A DNA stretch of 64,000 nucleotides from Collimonas sp. OK412 (lineage in GTDB: Bacteria > Pseudomonadota > Gammaproteobacteria > Burkholderiales > Burkholderiaceae_D): contig NZ_FOLC01000016.1 in the NCBI RefSeq assembly GCF_900112135.1, positions 50,912-114,911 on the forward strand. Direction: 5' to 3'. Positions 27,590-38,016 of the stretch are shown here, in pieces. How positions within the stretch are numbered: position 1 is the first letter of the stretch; the number at the start of each line of letters is the position of its first letter. Position numbers and translations under genes: made by a program. The notes under the pieces were generated by a model. That model was not told the DNA's origin and made no database searches. It saw only the letters and a list, made by a program, of their open reading frames with translations.

Positions 27590-28333
27590 ATGAAAACAGT
27601 CCTCATCACCGGATGCTCATCCGGTTTCGGCCTCGAAACCGCCCGATACTTCCTCGCTCGCGATTGGCGCGTCATCGCCACCATGCGCACGCCGCGCGCG
27701 GATCTTCTGCCGCGTTCCGAACATCTGCGCGTGCTCGCCCTCGATGTCACCGATCCGGACAGCATCCGCCGGGCCGTGGACGCCGCGGGGACTATCGATG
27801 TCCTGGTCAACAACGCCGGGATCGGCATGCTGGGCGCCCTCGAAGGCACCTCGACGGAAACTGCCCGCGACGTCTTCGAGACCAACACCCTTGGCACGAT
27901 GGCGATGACCCAGGCGGTGCTGCCGCAGTTCAGGCAACGCCAGGCCGGCGTCATCGTGAACGTCACGTCGAGCGTGACATTGAAGCCGCTTCCTCTGCTG
28001 TCCGTGTACACCGCCAGCAAGGCGGCGGTCAACGCATTCACCGAGTCTCTCGCGCTGGAGCTCCAGCAATTCAATGTGCGGGTGAACCTGGTGCTGCCGG
28101 GGCGGGCGCCGGAAACCCGCTTCGGCGAAAACGCCCAGCCGCGGATACAGGATGGCATCCCCGAGGCCTACGCCGGCCTGGCGCAGGATGTCTTCGCGGC
28201 ATGGCGGCAGTCGTCCGCGGTCACGCGGGCACAGGATGTGGCGGAAGCGGTATGGCGCGCGGCGAACGACCCGTCGTGCCCGGTTCGCCTTGCTGCCGGC
28301 GCTGATGCGGTGGCGCTGGCCGAGTCATGCTGA
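27590..28333 (+). CDS. Short-chain dehydrogenase/reductase
   Basis: This is a 247-residue classical SDR: TGCSSGFGLETARYFLARDW cofactor loop, VLDV-type acidic motif in LALDVTDPDS, NNAG in VLVNNAGIGMLG, Ser in VNVTSSVTLK, and YTASK. The ATG at 27590 has an AGGA box; the longer frame would overlap the promoter region of the divergent AraC gene. AraC-SDR pairs of this layout are common and the SDR is usually the regulated gene. Confidence 0.92.
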   Translation: MKTVLITGCSSGFGLETARYFLARDWRVIATMRTPRADLLPRSEHLRVLALDVTDPDSIRRAVDAAGTIDVLVNNAGIGMLGALEGTSTETARDVFETNTLGTMAMTQAVLPQFRQRQAGVIVNVTSSVTLKPLPLLSVYTASKAAVNAFTESLALELQQFNVRVNLVLPGRAPETRFGENAQPRIQDGIPEAYAGLAQDVFAAWRQSSAVTRAQDVAEAVWRAANDPSCPVRLAAGADAVALAESC

Positions 28334-28368
28334 CATCGGCATCCGGCCTCGGGCGCCGAAAAGCTTTA

Positions 28369-28384
28369 CCGAAGGCGCCTTCGG
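28369..28384. other. 16-bp perfect palindrome after the SDR gene
   Basis: CCGAAGGCGCCTTCGG is a perfect inverted repeat 36 bp after the stop, without a T-tract. It may be an operator relic or a weak mRNA-end hairpin. Confidence 0.4.
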
Positions 28385-28458
28385 ATTCGTCGCCGAGCGG
28401 CCAGGCGATGACCGCAATGGATTAGCCCAAGCATCTGGTTTTACATCGAAAACGCAAG

Positions 28459-28905
28459 TTACCCGGTAATCTCCGGCTCAACCAATTGTGCGAGAAGAGT
28501 GAGCGATTCCTGCCATCCGAGATAACAAGCCTCGGGTGGAATGGCTTCCGGTATGCCCTCTTGCACAATGTTTACTTCCGTGCCGCAGGAGACCTTCCGC
28601 AAGGAAATTGTCGTCTGCATTTCCCCCGGCAAATTAGGGTCGTCGAATTTGTCCGTATGCCGAATGCGTTCGTCAGGTATCAGCTCGAGATACTCGCCGC
28701 CGAAGGAATGGCTATTTTTCGTGGTGAAGTTGGTAAACGACATTTTATAGGTGCCGCCGACTTTGGCATCGATATGATGGATCTTGCCGGTGAAGCCATT
28801 GGGCGGAAGCCATTTAGCCATCGCGTCGGCATCAAGAAACGCCCGGTAGATTTTCTCCGGGGTGGTCCGCAGCACGAGATGAAGCCGGATTGTGTTCGTA
28901 GCCAT
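28459..28905 (-). CDS. SRPBCC / AHSA1-like protein
   Basis: This 148-residue START-like fold protein begins RLHLVLRTTPEKIYRAFLDADAMAKWLPP, the standard AHSA1 opening, and continues with GGTYKMSFTNF, GEYLELIPDERIRHTDKF and GWQESLTLLAQLVE. Such proteins bind small hydrophobic ligands; many stand beside ArsR-type regulators, but none is present here. An RBS (AAGGGAAAG) precedes the ATG at 28905. Confidence 0.88.
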   Translation of the reverse strand: MATNTIRLHLVLRTTPEKIYRAFLDADAMAKWLPPNGFTGKIHHIDAKVGGTYKMSFTNFTTKNSHSFGGEYLELIPDERIRHTDKFDDPNLPGEMQTTISLRKVSCGTEVNIVQEGIPEAIPPEACYLGWQESLTLLAQLVEPEITG

Positions 28906-29278
28906 GATTTCTTTCCCTTCGATGTGATGACTGACCTATACTAATTTTCACCGGAACAGAGTTGCCGAGCCCCTTTGGAAATGGACAGACGTCGTTGCTT
29001 CAGCACGTCAATCCCAAGCAGTGTCGCTGGCGTCCCTTCCATGCCGTGAAGCGTAAAACCGGTATCATCATTAAGACCGAAAACCTTAGCCGATAAATTA
29101 TTGCACCGTTGTGACAAATCTGGGGTTTCAGCCGCCTCATTTTTTCCAGACTACGATGGAGTGGGCAAAGCGGTTCTAGAATTGATGTTGGCAGGTGACT
29201 ACAAGAATACGGACTGGTGCTGCGTAGGGACGGCTTCCGATCCAAAGCGTTCTATGAGATTTATCCAAAGCGGACGTG
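28906..29278. other. Decayed stretch between the AHSA1 gene and IS scar
   Basis: No coding frame that I can support is present. The composition is mixed and the sequence runs into a transposase remnant at 29279, so this is probably insertion-sequence debris. Confidence 0.4.
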
Positions 29279-29416
29279 CGAGCCGCGGCTGGTGCTGTTG
29301 AGCGATTCCTTGCTCAACTGAAGCAACTCCATCGAATCGCCACCCGCTACGGCAAACTCGTCTCGCGCTTCGAGCCGTTTGTGGTGATCGCTGCTTCGGC
29401 GCTGTGGCTGAAGTGA
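29279..29416 (+). pseudogene. IS5-type transposase C-terminal remnant
   Basis: The translation AVERFLAQLKQLHRIATRYGKLVSRFEPFV and the end SALWLK look like the C-terminal helix region of IS5-family (IS427-like) transposases, with the conserved ERF...RIATRY. Only about 45 of ~270 residues remain and no upstream domain is found in any frame, so it is inactive. Confidence 0.7.
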
Positions 29417-29505
29417 ATGTCAACACGCCTTAGCAGACGGTCGAATGACTCGGGCTATCTTAGTCTAAGTCGAGCGAGTGATTGTATATAGCTATCGATT
29501 CGATG

Positions 29506-29541
29506 ATGATAATTAATTTCATATATCATTGAATTGAAATT
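29506..29541. promoter_or_regulatory. A/T-rich dyads upstream of the catalase remnant / katG
   Basis: Two interleaved inverted repeats, ATGATA/TATCAT (29506, 29524) and AATTTCA/TGAAATT (29515, 29535), lie 38-73 bp upstream of the catalase stump. They could be sites of a Fur-family or other peroxide-responsive regulator. This is an inference from position only. Confidence 0.3.
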
Positions 29542-29578
29542 ACTATAGATACGCCATTTGATAATCAGGAGATGCCCC

Positions 29579-29776
29579 ATGAAAAATGCTTCATTTCCCG
29601 GGCGCTATATCGGGCTGCCAGCTCTATGTCTAGCGACCATCGCGGTGGCGGTCATTGCCCTTGGCAGCGGCCCAAGCATTGCAGCAGCTCCCACTCGGGA
29701 TAAGGGCGCAGCAATAGGTGATAATCAAAGTTCACAAACTGTTGGCCCGAACGACCTGGTTAAAGAGATGTTGTAG
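29579..29776 (+). pseudogene. Catalase gene stump (secreted monofunctional catalase, N-terminus only)
   Basis: The 65-residue frame begins with a signal peptide (LPALCLATIAVAVIALGSG, cleavage near IAAA) and then TRDKGAAIGDNQSSQTVGPN. That is the characteristic start of periplasmic heme catalases. It then reads DLVKEML and stops, missing about 430 residues of catalase core. The remains retain a good RBS (AGGAG). katG begins 33 bp after the stop, so the stump may act as the translated leader of the katG transcript. Confidence 0.6.
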
Positions 29777-31954
<2,178 letters not shown>

Positions 31955-32002
31955 TGCCGACTGCGGCCTTGTCTGGTTCAAGGACAGACAGGGCCTGCTG
32001 CA

Positions 32003-32035
32003 CCAGCGTCGCCAGTGCGTGGCGACGCTGGTCTT
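32003..32035 (+). terminator. Intrinsic terminator of katG
   Basis: An 11-bp perfect stem (CCAGCGTCGCC / GGCGACGCTGG, 7-nt loop) is followed by TCTTT, 49 bp after the katG stop. Confidence 0.8.
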
Positions 32036-32670
32036 TCAACAAATAATGCGGCCAACTTGTTTCAGACCTGGACCCGATCGGGGCCGTAACAACAACCCTG
32101 TCAAGACGCAGGAAATCGACCTGTACTTGGCGCGCCGGGACGTTGTCTTCCCTGAGATACGCGACCGCGACGCCGCTCAAGTGTGTGACAACGCGCTTAG
32201 CCATCCTCGGTTAAAGAGGATAAGTCAAACATCGTTGATATTCCCGGCAAAAACCTGGATTAACCATCAGCCTGCCGCTAGCCGAAAACGCCGGATAAGC
32301 GGAACAGATTTACCCACTGGATTTTGGGTGTTTCCTCCCTACAATCCGGCTGGGCTTGATGTGCTTCGGACTAATCCTATCGCATACTGCGAATGGCTAT
32401 TCAGTGCAGCGACTTCGTGGGCTCTAGTGCCCGCTATTGGCCGTGTTGAGCCGGCCGTGACAGGCCGATTTCGACCCAAAGCGGAAGTAGCGATCTCGAT
32501 AATGAACGCCGCAAAGCCGACGTTCGTAATGTCGAGTAGTCGCCGCAGCAGTTTTGCGGCGAATGTGCAGCACTCCAGTTGGTCGTGACTTCTTCGCGAC
32601 GTGTAGTCGGCGAACGAGTCGACGATGGTTATTCGAAATCTCCAGTGGCTGTAAGGCCACCAGACTACGG
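32036..32670. other. Gene-poor stretch with repeat debris
   Basis: No recognisable gene. Two frames stay open by chance or as relics: plus 32019-32588, and minus 32204-31923 with an AGGA box before MAKRVVTHLSGVAVAYLRED; neither resembles a known family. A palindromic repeat copy lies at 32431-32484, and a direct echo of TGCGGCG-type blocks near 32530-32570. Confidence 0.4.
32431..32484. repeat. Palindromic repeat of the GGCC/TTGAG family, copy B
   Basis: The core GGCCGTGTTGAGCCGG ... GACAGGCCGATTTCG ... CCCAAAGCGG lines up base for base with most of 36981-37034 and, reverse-complemented, with part of 20051-20119. The outer ends CCGCT(ATTGG) and (CCAAA)GCGG are inverted. Confidence 0.65.
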
Positions 32671-33039
32671 TCAGCTCCGCGCCGTATGAAAGGTGATCGC
32701 GTAGCCATCGGGATCACCGGCGACGAAGAAGCGACCGAAGGGGCCGTCGGCGAGTGGGCTGAGGATCGCTCCGCCCCGCTTGACAATTAGGTCGTGCAGC
32801 GCGTCAGCATCGGTGCACGCGATCCAGAGCGCCATCCCCACACCGAGCGGCCCCGCTTCGGGAAGCGCACGCAGAGGCTCCCGTAGCGCCAACGGGATCG
32901 GCTCAGTCTTGAAAATGACCGCTCCGGGAGGACAGTGAGCCGAGGCTTCGAAACCGAAGATCTCGACGTAGAACTTGCGGGATGCAGCGAGGTCGCGCAC
33001 CTGCAAGGCAATGAAGTCGGGGCCGATTGGCGTTGTCAT
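32671..33039 (-). CDS. VOC-superfamily protein (glyoxalase/bleomycin-resistance type)
   Basis: This 122-residue single VOC domain begins PIGPDFIALQVRDLAASRKFYVEIFGFEA and ends FGRFFVAGDPDGYAITFHT, the standard paired beta-alpha-beta-beta-beta halves with the metal-site Glu region replaced by a Tyr/Thr end. The ATG at 33039 has GGAG 6 bp upstream. It is divergent from a MarR-type gene, with a perfect operator-like palindrome between them. The function is probably detoxification or dioxygenation of a small molecule; the substrate is unknown. Confidence 0.88.
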   Translation of the reverse strand: MTTPIGPDFIALQVRDLAASRKFYVEIFGFEASAHCPPGAVIFKTEPIPLALREPLRALPEAGPLGVGMALWIACTDADALHDLIVKRGGAILSPLADGPFGRFFVAGDPDGYAITFHTARS

Positions 33040-33056
33040 ACTAGCTCCTATCAAGT

Positions 33057-33076
33057 AATATCAGTGTACTGATATT
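33057..33076. promoter_or_regulatory. MarR-type operator between VOC and MarR genes
   Basis: AATATCAGTGTACTGATATT has perfect 9-bp arms with a 2-bp centre, 18 bp upstream of the VOC start and 17 bp upstream of the MarR start. Its length and central place fit a MarR dimer site repressing both genes. A further half site (CTGATAT) overlaps the MarR start region. Confidence 0.75.
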
Positions 33077-33093
33077 AATGTAAGGACCCTGAT

Positions 33094-33555
33094 ATGTCAA
33101 CTGCGAAACTGACGCCTCGAAGAGGAGTCGACTGGATTGGCTACAACCTGAAGATTACGCAACATCGATTGCGGCAACGCCTGGATGCCGAACTCGCACG
33201 GTTCGGCATCACCGCACCTCAGAACGCAGCCCTGCTTGCCGTCGCCAGCAATCCGCGAATCTCGAATGCCGAGTTGGCTCGCGCGGCGTTCGTGACGCCG
33301 CAGACCATGCAAGCGATCCTCGTCAATCTCGAACGCGGAGGCCTGATTGTGCGAAGCCCGCACCCGGAGCATGGCCGGGTCATCATGACCGAGCTGACAA
33401 CGGTCGGTCAAAAGGCCGTCGCCGATGGCGCGAAAGCTGCCGACGCAGTGGAAAAGCAGATGCTCTCCATGCTGTCAACTGAAGAGGCCCGGCTTCTTTG
33501 CGAGCTGCTCAAACGCTGTGCTGCCGCGCTGGACGACGAGCCGTCTGACAGCTAA
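33094..33555 (+). CDS. MarR-family transcriptional regulator
   Basis: The 153-residue winged-helix protein has the MarR layout: an N-terminal dimerisation helix, then ITAPQNAALLAVASNPRISNAELARAAFVTPQTMQAILVNLERGGLIVRSPHPEHGRVIMTELT with the DNA-recognition helix and wing, and a C-terminal helix. No cysteine sits at the OhrR position, so the sensing mode differs from that of the ohrR product. AAGGA lies upstream of the ATG. It is likely the autorepressor acting on the palindrome just upstream. Confidence 0.92.
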   Translation: MSTAKLTPRRGVDWIGYNLKITQHRLRQRLDAELARFGITAPQNAALLAVASNPRISNAELARAAFVTPQTMQAILVNLERGGLIVRSPHPEHGRVIMTELTTVGQKAVADGAKAADAVEKQMLSMLSTEEARLLCELLKRCAAALDDEPSDS

Positions 33556-33651
33556 CGGAATGTGTACGGTCAGACAAGGGATCGCGACATGTCGATGTGC
33601 CGCAGGGTCGCCCAGCCGAAAGTGGCCATCCGCCACCGACCGGTTGTGGCC

Positions 33652-35258
33652 GATAGTGTTGAAAAACTCTGTTTTTTCAAAAATTGAGATGTTGATTCCG
33701 TTTCGTTTGGCATGGATCGATTCGTTGGATAGGAATTTTAGGCGATTGCCTCCGCCTGATTAGCGTTATGCGGCCGCTATTTGAGCTTTTTCTTCGCTTG
33801 GCATCAACCACTTTGCCATCCGACGTAAATTTTGCGCCGTTGCTGCCAACAAGAATTCATCCTGTGCACCAGAAATCCCTCGCAATCGTAAGCGATCAAG
33901 TTTCAGAATGCGTTTGAGGTGGGCGAAGAGCATCTCCACCTTCTTGCGCTCGTGGCGCGATCGCTGGTATTCCGGTGTGGACGCGATGCGCCTGGCTACA
34001 TCCCGCGCTGTCTCGTGAATGCTGCGTGCTATTTTCCGAATCGGGGTATTCGGGCAGCACTGATCTTTCATTGCACATCCAGCACAGTCGGGCTGACTAG
34101 AGCGATAAACGATCGTATCGGCTTTTGTGACATGTGTGCGTGAGGTTTTGAATTGGCGCCACTCGCTGCGCAGCGCATTCCCCGCCGGGCAGCGATATTC
34201 GTTTTCCTGCTCACTCCATTGGAAATCGCCGCTGGCGAATGTGTCGTCTTTCCGTTTCGTCTTATCCCACACCGGCATGTGTGGCGCAATGTCTTTTTGC
34301 TCGACCATCCAGGCCAGCATTGGCGCGACACCATACGCAGTGTCACCTACTAAGCGGCGCGGCTTGAGATCGAAGCGATCTTCCACTCGATCAATCATCG
34401 TTTTAGTCGACTCGACTTCTTGCGAACGATGCGCTGGCGTGGCCTCGACATCGACGATGATGCCGGCGTGCAGATCAATCAGATAGTTGGTTGAGTAAGC
34501 ATAAAAGGCTGGGCCGCCTGAGGCTGCCGTCCAGCGCGCTGCGGGATCGGTCGTTGAAATGTTCTTCGGCGGTGCTGCTGGTTCTGCTGCAGCCACTGCG
34601 TCATCCTCTATCGGATTATGTTCATTGAGAGCGGCGATGTATTCACGCACCGCACGGCTTTGTCCTTCTGCCTGGCGCCAATCAACCGCTTCAGTCCCAG
34701 GAACGCCGTGCGCCCGATTGGCATCTGCCTTGATGATGCTGGCATCCACAGCGAAGCCTTCACCACGAACTAATCCCTCGGTCATGCAGCGACGCAGGAC
34801 TGACTCAAATACATGGCGTAATGCATCGCTGTCACGGAATCGACCATGCCTGTTCTTCGAGAAGGTCGAATGATCAGGAACTGCGTCTTCCAATCCCAGC
34901 CGACAGAACCAGCGATAGGCGAGGTTGAGATGGACCTCTTCACAAAGCCTGCGCTCCGAGCGGATTCCAAAGCAGTAACCGACGATCAGCATACGCATCA
35001 TCAGTTCCGGATCAATTGAAGGACGGCCAATTTGACTATAGAACGGAGCAAGGTGAGCACGTAGATCGCCAAGATCAAAGAACTGATCGATGCCGCGAAG
35101 CAGGTGCCCGGTAGGGACATGATCTTCAAGGTTGAAAGAGTAGAAAAGCTTATTCTGCATCCCACCTTGCTGTCCCATCATGGCAATGCTCCTATGTCTG
35201 ATGATGGCTGTAAGGTTAGCAAAAAATCCGCATCGCACAAGAGTTTTTCAACACTATC
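33652..35258 (-). mobile_element. IS1182-type insertion sequence, complete
   Basis: Terminal inverted repeats GATAGTGTTGAAAAACTCT lie at 33652-33670 and, reverse-complemented, at 35240-35258, giving 1607 bp. The flanks carry GGCC at 33648-33651 and 35259-35262, which may be a 4-bp target duplication or, being palindromic, part of longer ends. The single transposase gene fills most of it with an intact frame, so the element may be active. Confidence 0.88.
33766..35181 (-). CDS. IS1182-family transposase
   Basis: This 471-residue DDE transposase has an N-terminal InsH/DUF772-like region (FYSFNLEDHVPTGHLLRGIDQFF, GYCFGIRSERRLCEEVHLNLAYRWFCRLGL, DHSTFSKNRHGRF). First Asp lies in FAVDASIIKADANR, second in LVGDTAYG, and Glu in the C-terminal KKVEMLFAHLKRILKLDRLRLRG. 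A CxxC...C zinc-like cluster lies at CAGCAMKDQCCP. I chose the ATG at 35181 (AGGAG 7 bp upstream) over longer readings. The frame is intact. Confidence 0.93.
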   Translation of the reverse strand: MMGQQGGMQNKLFYSFNLEDHVPTGHLLRGIDQFFDLGDLRAHLAPFYSQIGRPSIDPELMMRMLIVGYCFGIRSERRLCEEVHLNLAYRWFCRLGLEDAVPDHSTFSKNRHGRFRDSDALRHVFESVLRRCMTEGLVRGEGFAVDASIIKADANRAHGVPGTEAVDWRQAEGQSRAVREYIAALNEHNPIEDDAVAAAEPAAPPKNISTTDPAARWTAASGGPAFYAYSTNYLIDLHAGIIVDVEATPAHRSQEVESTKTMIDRVEDRFDLKPRRLVGDTAYGVAPMLAWMVEQKDIAPHMPVWDKTKRKDDTFASGDFQWSEQENEYRCPAGNALRSEWRQFKTSRTHVTKADTIVYRSSQPDCAGCAMKDQCCPNTPIRKIARSIHETARDVARRIASTPEYQRSRHERKKVEMLFAHLKRILKLDRLRLRGISGAQDEFLLAATAQNLRRMAKWLMPSEEKAQIAAA

Positions 35259-35323
35259 GGCCGATAACTGACGGTCAACTTATCACCGTCGATAGCGAAG
35301 TTTAGAGTTCGATCTCTCAAAGA

Positions 35324-35917
35324 CTATAGCTCCGGCTGATCGCGAACGACCAAGCTCAAATACTCTGGTAGGCCAAACATACAAAGCGGTTTTACGAACA
35401 CTCGAATCGTATGAGTCATGCTGCCTAATTGCACGCCGGTGCGACGACGGATCTCCTTGTACCCGACCTTCTCCCAGAAGCGTTCTGCCTTCAAGTTGCC
35501 GGTCACGGCACCCAAGCGTAACCAGTGCGCGCCTTCTTCTTTGGTCCACTCCTCAAGCCGGTCGTACAAGAACCCGGCTGCGCCCGTCCCGTGAAGCGAA
35601 GTGGCGACGATGAACGTGCCTATGTGCCAAACGTGTGGAGCGATGAGATTTGAAAGCACCGTTGCCATTCCCACGAGGTGCTCTGTTCTGTCCACGAAGC
35701 CGATCACGTAGACCTCGTCGAAGGGCATGTCAGGGGGCGGTCGATCTTCGAATTCCTGTTTGGCCTCATCAGGGCGAGGCAACATGCCGTTGACCGCCAG
35801 GAAATATTCGGGATTGGCAACGAAGAAATCCTGTAACGCGGGGAGATCGGCCTCGGTTAACTTCCTAGCTTCAAAGTCTGTGGCATTAAATAGAATTTCC
35901 GGTACTTGTGTGGTCAT
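35324..35917 (-). CDS. GNAT-family N-acetyltransferase
   Basis: This 197-residue acetyltransferase reads ARKLTEADLPALQDFFVANPEYF, then VYVIGFVDRTEHLVGMATVL and HIGTFIVATSLHGTGAAGFLYDRLEEW with the acetyl-CoA-binding loop, and GAVTGNLKAERFWEKVGYKEIRRRTG. The substrate is unknown. It is not similar in sequence detail to the GNAT at 20145. It is preceded by a 170-bp A/T-rich region with a 12-bp direct repeat CATTGATATACC (35968 and 36105). Confidence 0.88.
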   Translation of the reverse strand: MTTQVPEILFNATDFEARKLTEADLPALQDFFVANPEYFLAVNGMLPRPDEAKQEFEDRPPPDMPFDEVYVIGFVDRTEHLVGMATVLSNLIAPHVWHIGTFIVATSLHGTGAAGFLYDRLEEWTKEEGAHWLRLGAVTGNLKAERFWEKVGYKEIRRRTGVQLGSMTHTIRVFVKPLCMFGLPEYLSLVVRDQPEL

Positions 35918-36088
35918 ATGTTGACGCCTGTCGTTGTATGCATCCTGATCATCGAATAATTAACATTGATATACCGGATCCGCAGGTTGATCGGACGGCT
36001 GTTGTTGGCCGATTGCTGCTGTTTGAACAAACCTAGTTTAGGCACGACAATATCTTGACTGACCATACCCTGGATTACTGAAAGTGAG

Positions 36089-36430
36089 TTATCGGTATAA
36101 AAGCATTGATATACCAAGCATCAGCATGACGGCGCTTAAAAGGCACATAAAAGCAATTACGAACCAAAATCCGAACGGTCTATCTTCTTTTTTTTCTATA
36201 TTTTCCCAAAGACCCGGCTGTCCATATTTATATTCGCCGGTAAAAATGGCTCGAATACAGCCAGCCAGCATCAATAAGCCAACGCCCACGGAAAATACTC
36301 CCAGACACGATTTCGTGATACTTGGCGGTCCAATAAAAGCGCCTGCGAAAGCCCCAAGAATAAGAATTAAAAATGCAAAAAAAGCATAGCCCAGTAACTT
36401 CCTGTTTTTTGTCGACAGTGGAGATGGCAT
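36089..36430 (-). CDS. Small membrane protein, hypothetical
   Basis: This 113-residue protein has a basic N-terminus (PSPLSTKNRKLLG) and three hydrophobic segments: YAFFAFLILILGAFAGAFIG, LGVFSVGVGLLMLAGCI, and FWFVIAFMCLLSAVMLMLGI. Between the second and third lies a polar loop. I do not recognise a family. A GGATAAGAA box precedes the ATG. The A/T-rich composition differs from the core genes and suggests transfer. Confidence 0.7.
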   Translation of the reverse strand: MPSPLSTKNRKLLGYAFFAFLILILGAFAGAFIGPPSITKSCLGVFSVGVGLLMLAGCIRAIFTGEYKYGQPGLWENIEKKEDRPFGFWFVIAFMCLLSAVMLMLGISMLLYR

Positions 36431-36501
36431 TTCTTATCCTAATAATTATAAATTTCAGTCAAGTTGCCGATGAAACTTGAAGTCTTTTATCACCTAGCTG
36501 T

Positions 36502-36930
36502 CTATTTTTCTGGTGTTACTAGTCGCATTATGGATTCTCCACTTTCATCAAAAACTATTGCTCCTGGTATCGCCAACAGAAAGTCTACAGCCCAAACCAT
36601 ATGATTCGTGTACTCGCGGGTTTTATCGGGTGAGAACACGAAACGAATCCGCTCGGTCCGTTCTTTAACTTCAGGCGAGCAATGGCGGACGACGCTTGCG
36701 ACATGATTTGCATCTGCTTCCACGTTAGGGCCAGTTTCAAAATGTGCGGTAAAGCTCCATCCAGGCCAACGGAGGATTTCATATTTCTCGCGTGTGAACG
36801 GATTCGCAGATGTACCAATCGATAGGCCATTTTTGGTTTCAAAGTCAAAATAGGCCTTCACCTCGGCCGCTAGGCGTTCATAAGAATAAGAATTTGATGG
36901 TTTCGCGAGATAGGCATGAATGACGGACAT
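36502..36930 (-). CDS. Hypothetical protein
   Basis: The 142-residue soluble protein, starting at the ATG at 36930 (AGGAA upstream), begins MSVIHAYLAKPSNSYSYERLAAEVKAYFDFETKNG and contains WPGWSFTAHFETGPNVEADANHVASVVR and RIRFVFSPDKTREYTNHMVWAVDFL. I do not recognise a family; the mid-part resembles short immunity-type or effector-associated proteins only in size. It is transcribed in the same direction as the small membrane protein downstream, 70 bp away. Confidence 0.6.
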   Translation of the reverse strand: MSVIHAYLAKPSNSYSYERLAAEVKAYFDFETKNGLSIGTSANPFTREKYEILRWPGWSFTAHFETGPNVEADANHVASVVRHCSPEVKERTERIRFVFSPDKTREYTNHMVWAVDFLLAIPGAIVFDESGESIMRLVTPEK

Positions 36931-36980
36931 GGAAAAATTTCCTGTATATGACTTATTCAACAGAAAGTTCGAGCGGCAGG

Positions 36981-37034
36981 TACTGGCCGTTTTGAGGCAG
37001 TCGCGACAGGCTCAATTCGTTCCAAAGCTGTCTT
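36981..37034. repeat. Palindromic repeat of the GGCC/TTGAG family, copy C
   Basis: The core TTGAGGCAGTCGCGACAGG then CTCAATTCGTTCCAAAGC aligns closely with the reverse complement of 20051-20119. It is about 50 bp upstream of the hypothetical gene ending at 36502. A partial relative (ACTGGCTGTTTTGAGCC) lies at 37889-37905. Confidence 0.7.
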
Positions 37035-37090
37035 TGCGAAAGTCATCCGGCCCCACGCAGCTAGGCAATATCTGAAATAACGTGCATTCG

Positions 37091-37492
37091 TCATTCAGTT
37101 TTGAACCATCGACCAGCCGCGTCCGCAGTGTCTTGGGGTACTGTGTTGAAAGCGATAGATGCCTTGGGAGCCGATTTGTGGACGCTGTTCAGAAGCCTTT
37201 CAAAGAGCAGCAGGCTCTTGGGAGGGATGCGGATTCCGCCGCCGATTACAACGCAATCATAGGTCGCGCTGGCGAGTTGACGCTCGAGCGCCACAGTTGC
37301 GGATTCATCCGGCCGCACCAGGCAGAGGTCGGCATGCCACCCACGATCAGCCATCTGCCGCATCCCAACAGCAATGCCGGCATGAATCTTCTCCGCATTG
37401 AAACCCGGCGGTAACGCTGGGTCCGAGAAGTCGACAGTTTCCGGCTGCTGGCCGACGAACAACACTTTTTTGACGTCTTTCAATTGACTCAT
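37091..37492 (-). CDS. Hypothetical protein
   Basis: The 133-residue protein begins MSQLKDVKKVLFVGQQPETVDFSDPALPPGF and contains KIHAGIAVGMRQMADRGWHADLCLV and SATYDCVVIGGGIRIPPKSLLLFERLLN, with a Rossmann-like alternation of strands and helices. A nucleotide-binding role is a guess. An AGG box precedes the ATG at 37492. No neighbour offers a functional hint. Confidence 0.6.
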   Translation of the reverse strand: MSQLKDVKKVLFVGQQPETVDFSDPALPPGFNAEKIHAGIAVGMRQMADRGWHADLCLVRPDESATVALERQLASATYDCVVIGGGIRIPPKSLLLFERLLNSVHKSAPKASIAFNTVPQDTADAAGRWFKTE

Positions 37493-37726
37493 CACATCCT
37501 CCCGCTTGAGCTACATGTGGTTGAAACCTCTTTACCGCCGGCGGCTGAATATCGTACTCAATGATACCAATGCAGAAAAATAGAACACAACATGAATCAA
37601 CGGCCATTATGAAGAAGCTCTCATCCGCCTTTTTCTGGCTGATAGCCGGCGCCTCGAAACAGCTGCTACATTAGTTTAACCAGGTGGGTGTAATATAAGC
37701 CATCAACAGGACGAGATGAGGCAGAA
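37493..37726. other. Intergenic stretch, no feature seen
   Basis: The stretch between the hypothetical gene and the small candidate gene at 37727 shows no supportable gene, repeat or terminator. Confidence 0.4.
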
Positions 37727-37858
37727 ATGAGGTCGGCATTTTGGAGCATTATTGCCTTCGCCTTGATTTTCGTTTCGACGGTGGTCTCTTATGCCCAATA
37801 TCAGTCCGGCGCCCTCCATAACGAAGTGATTTCATCCAATTGGAACAGGCCGGATTGA
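37727..37858 (+). CDS. Candidate 43-residue exported peptide
   Basis: The frame MRSAFWSIIAFALIFVSTVVSYA then QYQSGALHNEVISSNWNRPD has a positively charged start, a hydrophobic core and an Ala-rich end typical of a signal peptide, leaving a ~20-residue mature peptide. A GAGG box lies 7 bp upstream. It is not recognised and is too short to be sure. Confidence 0.4.
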   Translation: MRSAFWSIIAFALIFVSTVVSYAQYQSGALHNEVISSNWNRPD

Positions 37859-38016
37859 GGGCGGACCTCGCCTTAGAGATTGGTTTTTACTGGCTGTTTT
37901 GAGCCGGCCACACCCGTTGAATCCACACCCGATTGCGGCCACAGGCCTTCCTCAAGCGATCACGACAAGTATCGCGCACACGCCATGGAGCCGCCGCCGG
38001 TCGTGCCAGGAATATA

